Positions 62,426 through 64,000 of a DNA stretch of 64,000 nucleotides are shown in pieces. The stretch is from Caldilineaceae bacterium (GTDB lineage: Bacteria; Chloroflexota; Anaerolineae; Caldilineales; Caldilineaceae): contig JAHBVH010000003.1 of NCBI GenBank assembly GCA_019637645.1, positions 62,001 through 126,000 of the forward strand, given 5' to 3'. The notes beneath the pieces were generated by a model, which made no database searches, was not told the DNA's origin, and worked only from the letters and a program-made list of their open reading frames with translations. Each line of letters starts with the position of its first letter. Position 1 is the first letter of the stretch. A program made the position numbers and the translations under genes.

Positions 62426-63313
62426 ATGTCGTCACAAATCCAGCCGCTTACTCATCCACAACCGGCCGTTCGCTCGCTACAAGCGCAAATTTGGCGACGT
62501 TTCCGGCGCAATCCCTTGGCAATCTTCGGTATTACCTTCTTGGCGGTGCTCGCGCTGTCGGCCCTCTTTGCGCCCTTGCTGGCTCCCTATGATCCAAACG
62601 CCGTTGACCCCTACGTGGCGCTCCAGCCGCCCAACGGCCTCCATTGGTTTGGCACGGACGATCTAGGCCGTGATGTCTTTAGCCGCTTGCTCTTTGCCGG
62701 GCGTGTCTCACTCTTGGTTGGCTTGTGTACAGCCCTGCTGGCCGTCACGGCGGGGACGCTGTTGGGGGCCATAGCTGGCTACTATGGCAACTATATCGAT
62801 CAGATCATCTCGCGTTTTATTGATGTTGTGCTGTCGCTGCCCATTGTGCCGTTGGCCCTAGTCCTCAGTACCTTCACCGAAATGACCCCACTGCGTTTGA
62901 CCCTTATTCTGGCCGCGGTTTCCTGGATGGGGGTGGCCCGCCTGGTGCGTGGAGAAATGCTCAAGTTGCGCAACGCCCAATTTACCGAAGCCGCGCGTTG
63001 CATCGGTACGCCCAATCGCCGCATTATCTTTTTTCATCTATTGCCCAACGCGATCTCCCCCATCGTTGTCGCGGCCACCTTGCTGGTGGCCTATGCCATC
63101 CTGCTCGAGTCCGCCCTCTCGTTTCTCGGCTTTGGTCTCCAACCCCCGACAGCCAGTTGGGGCAATATGCTCTACAACGCCCAGCGCTACATGCGCAACG
63201 CCGCCTGGTTGTCCATCTTTTCCGGCCTCTTGATCACCCTAACCGTTTCCAGCATCAACTTCGTCGGTGACGGCCTCCGCGAAGCCATCGACCCTCGCCT
63301 CAAGCTGGAATAG
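62426..63313 (+). CDS. Oligopeptide ABC transporter permease (DppC/OppC type)
   Basis: A 295-residue permease. After a cytoplasmic N-terminus with WRRFRRNPLAIFG, six membrane helices follow; the LGTDDLGRDVFSRLLFAGR-like segment (GTDDLGRDVFSRLLF) and the EAA loop EAARCIGTPNRRIIFFHLLPNA are typical. ATG 62426 follows the upstream stop by four bases. No OppD/OppF ATPase follows; the next gene is convergent and overlaps this gene's last 14 bases. Confidence 0.93.
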   Translation: MSSQIQPLTHPQPAVRSLQAQIWRRFRRNPLAIFGITFLAVLALSALFAPLLAPYDPNAVDPYVALQPPNGLHWFGTDDLGRDVFSRLLFAGRVSLLVGLCTALLAVTAGTLLGAIAGYYGNYIDQIISRFIDVVLSLPIVPLALVLSTFTEMTPLRLTLILAAVSWMGVARLVRGEMLKLRNAQFTEAARCIGTPNRRIIFFHLLPNAISPIVVAATLLVAYAILLESALSFLGFGLQPPTASWGNMLYNAQRYMRNAAWLSIFSGLLITLTVSSINFVGDGLREAIDPRLKLE

Positions 63314-64000
63314 GCGCGCCAGTGGCCGCCAACGCTTGAATCTTCTCAAGCGGCACCTGTTCGGCCCGGATCAACGATTGATTGGCTTTGAGGCTGGTCA
63401 CTTCTCCCTCGCGGATGGCGTAGAACTCGCCGACCTGTTGGTTGGCAAGTTTGGCAGTTACATCAACCTTCGCCTCGCTGAGCATGGGCTTTAACTTACT
63501 CAACGCGGTAGCCTCCTTCACCTTGCCGACAAACCAGGATGAAATCTGATCGCGCGATTTGTAGTCCAGATCCCCAGGGCTTTGGGTGGCGAGCAGCATG
63601 CCCAAGCCAGCCGAGCGCGCCCGCTTGAGCAGGCTTTCCATGGGCTCTTTGGTCGATGGTTTTCCCACCGCTGGCAAGTAGAGATCGGCTTCATCAAAAA
63701 GAACGACCCCCTGCAACGTGGCCGATGGATGCTTTTGGGCATAGCGGTTGAGGTCGAGCAGAAACTGCGATACCCAGAAGAGAATATTGGTATTATCACC
63801 CAGGCTGCCCAAGTTGATGATCGACAAGCGCGTCTTCGCCGCGGACGAATGGCCCAAGAGACTTTCGACCGCCAGTTGCTCCTGTTGGGTGTCAAAGAGA
63901 TAGCCACGCAGGAGGCTGAGGGTTTGGAGATCTTCGGCCAGTTTGGTGCAATGTTTGGGATCGAGAACGCCAATGGCGTTGACAAGCAGGGGATCTTGTT
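63300..64000 (-). CDS. HerA/DUF87-like P-loop ATPase, C-terminal part (cut by window edge)
   Basis: The reverse strand is open from TGA at 63300 to the edge, about 233 residues; the N-terminus and Walker A lie to the right. Visible are the Walker B strand GVVLFDEADLYLP, a later ATQSPGDLDYKSRDQISSWFVGKV segment with the sensor-like Gln, and RARSAGLGMLLATQ. These match the RecA-like ATPases of the HerA/FtsK superfamily (DUF87/DUF853 proteins), which translocate DNA or remodel complexes. Which subgroup is not clear. Its 3' end overlaps that of the oligopeptide permease by 14 bases. Confidence 0.78.
   Translation of the reverse strand, partial: QDPLLVNAIGVLDPKHCTKLAEDLQTLSLLRGYLFDTQQEQLAVESLLGHSSAAKTRLSIINLGSLGDNTNILFWVSQFLLDLNRYAQKHPSATLQGVVLFDEADLYLPAVGKPSTKEPMESLLKRARSAGLGMLLATQSPGDLDYKSRDQISSWFVGKVKEATALSKLKPMLSEAKVDVTAKLANQQVGEFYAIREGEVTSLKANQSLIRAEQVPLEKIQALAATGAPIPA

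Noticed and set aside
1..64000. tRNA or rRNA genes
   Set aside because: I looked through the intergenic stretches for cloverleaf-like or rRNA-like sequence and saw none; a covariance search was not possible.

Overview
The window reads as a GC-rich bacterial chromosome segment, most likely from a filamentous or free-living member of the Chloroflexota (Anaerolineae/Caldilineae-like). This is inferred from gene content: lipoprotein solute-binding proteins with RR-type signals and Thr/Pro/Ala-rich linkers, a tandem-cyclase signalling protein, a BTAD/TPR regulator, a GldA-GldFG-DUF4340 transporter, and a secreted protein carrying an FLPLV segment. No rRNA or tRNA gene was seen, so the placement is tentative.

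Layout. 1-1292: start of a tandem class III cyclase protein, cut by the window edge. 1.5-10.3 kb: a LacI-controlled carbohydrate cluster (LacI, solute-binding lipoprotein, two permeases, a PhyH-type dioxygenase, a neutral-ceramidase-like hydrolase and a DegT aminotransferase), with no transporter ATPase. 10.5-12.2 kb: a divergent SDR/TetR pair with three operator-like palindromes between them. 12.4-20.8 kb: a run of + strand genes: a DUF433 remnant, a threonine-aldolase-like lyase, a GNAT, a methyltransferase, an NHL propeller, an oligogalacturonate-lyase-like propeller, an SDR remnant, an AT-rich P-loop kinase, pyrE and a Baeyer-Villiger-type monooxygenase. 21-26.6 kb: a four-carbon acid sugar kinase, purA, a LysR regulator and a GPH sugar symporter. 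26.6-29.3 kb: a renalase-like FAD enzyme next to an apparently intact IS200/IS605 element (tnpA + tnpB). 29.3-33.5 kb: an alpha/beta hydrolase and a probable carotenoid-modification operon (PlsY-like acyltransferase, glycosyltransferase, CrtI-family desaturase). 33.6-42.8 kb: a secreted SH3b protein, ettA, and the GldA/GldFG/DUF4340 operon. 43.2-49.5 kb: an EamA exporter, an aldehyde dehydrogenase, a second ceramidase-like hydrolase and a YicI-type alpha-xylosidase. 49.7-56 kb: an AT-richer island of two paralogous secreted propeller lipoproteins and a C39-like secreted cysteine-peptidase homologue, divergent from a BTAD-TPR regulator. 56.1-63.3 kb: a GH42 beta-galactosidase, an M24 peptidase and an oligopeptide ABC importer (binding protein plus two permeases, again no ATPase). 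63.3-64.0 kb: the C-terminal part of a HerA/DUF87-like ATPase, cut by the window edge.

The shared theme is scavenging of plant- or polymer-derived sugars and peptides: two ABC importers, a GPH symporter, an alpha-xylosidase, a beta-galactosidase, a pectin-oligomer-lyase-like protein and two ceramidase-like hydrolases. Both ABC importers would need ATPases encoded elsewhere. Intergenic regions are rich in palindromic and tandem repeats: an ACCTGTCAGG-type palindrome in at least four places, two related TCCGCG-rich hairpins, a GTAGAGACGCAA-type palindrome with a 13-bp tandem array, and perfect long hairpins between convergent genes.

The most promising places for something undescribed are the secreted propeller/C39/BTAD island (49.7-56.0 kb), the LacI cluster with its unusual enzyme mix (1.5-10.3 kb), and the IS605 element whose guide-defining end lies directly against the FAD-enzyme gene.
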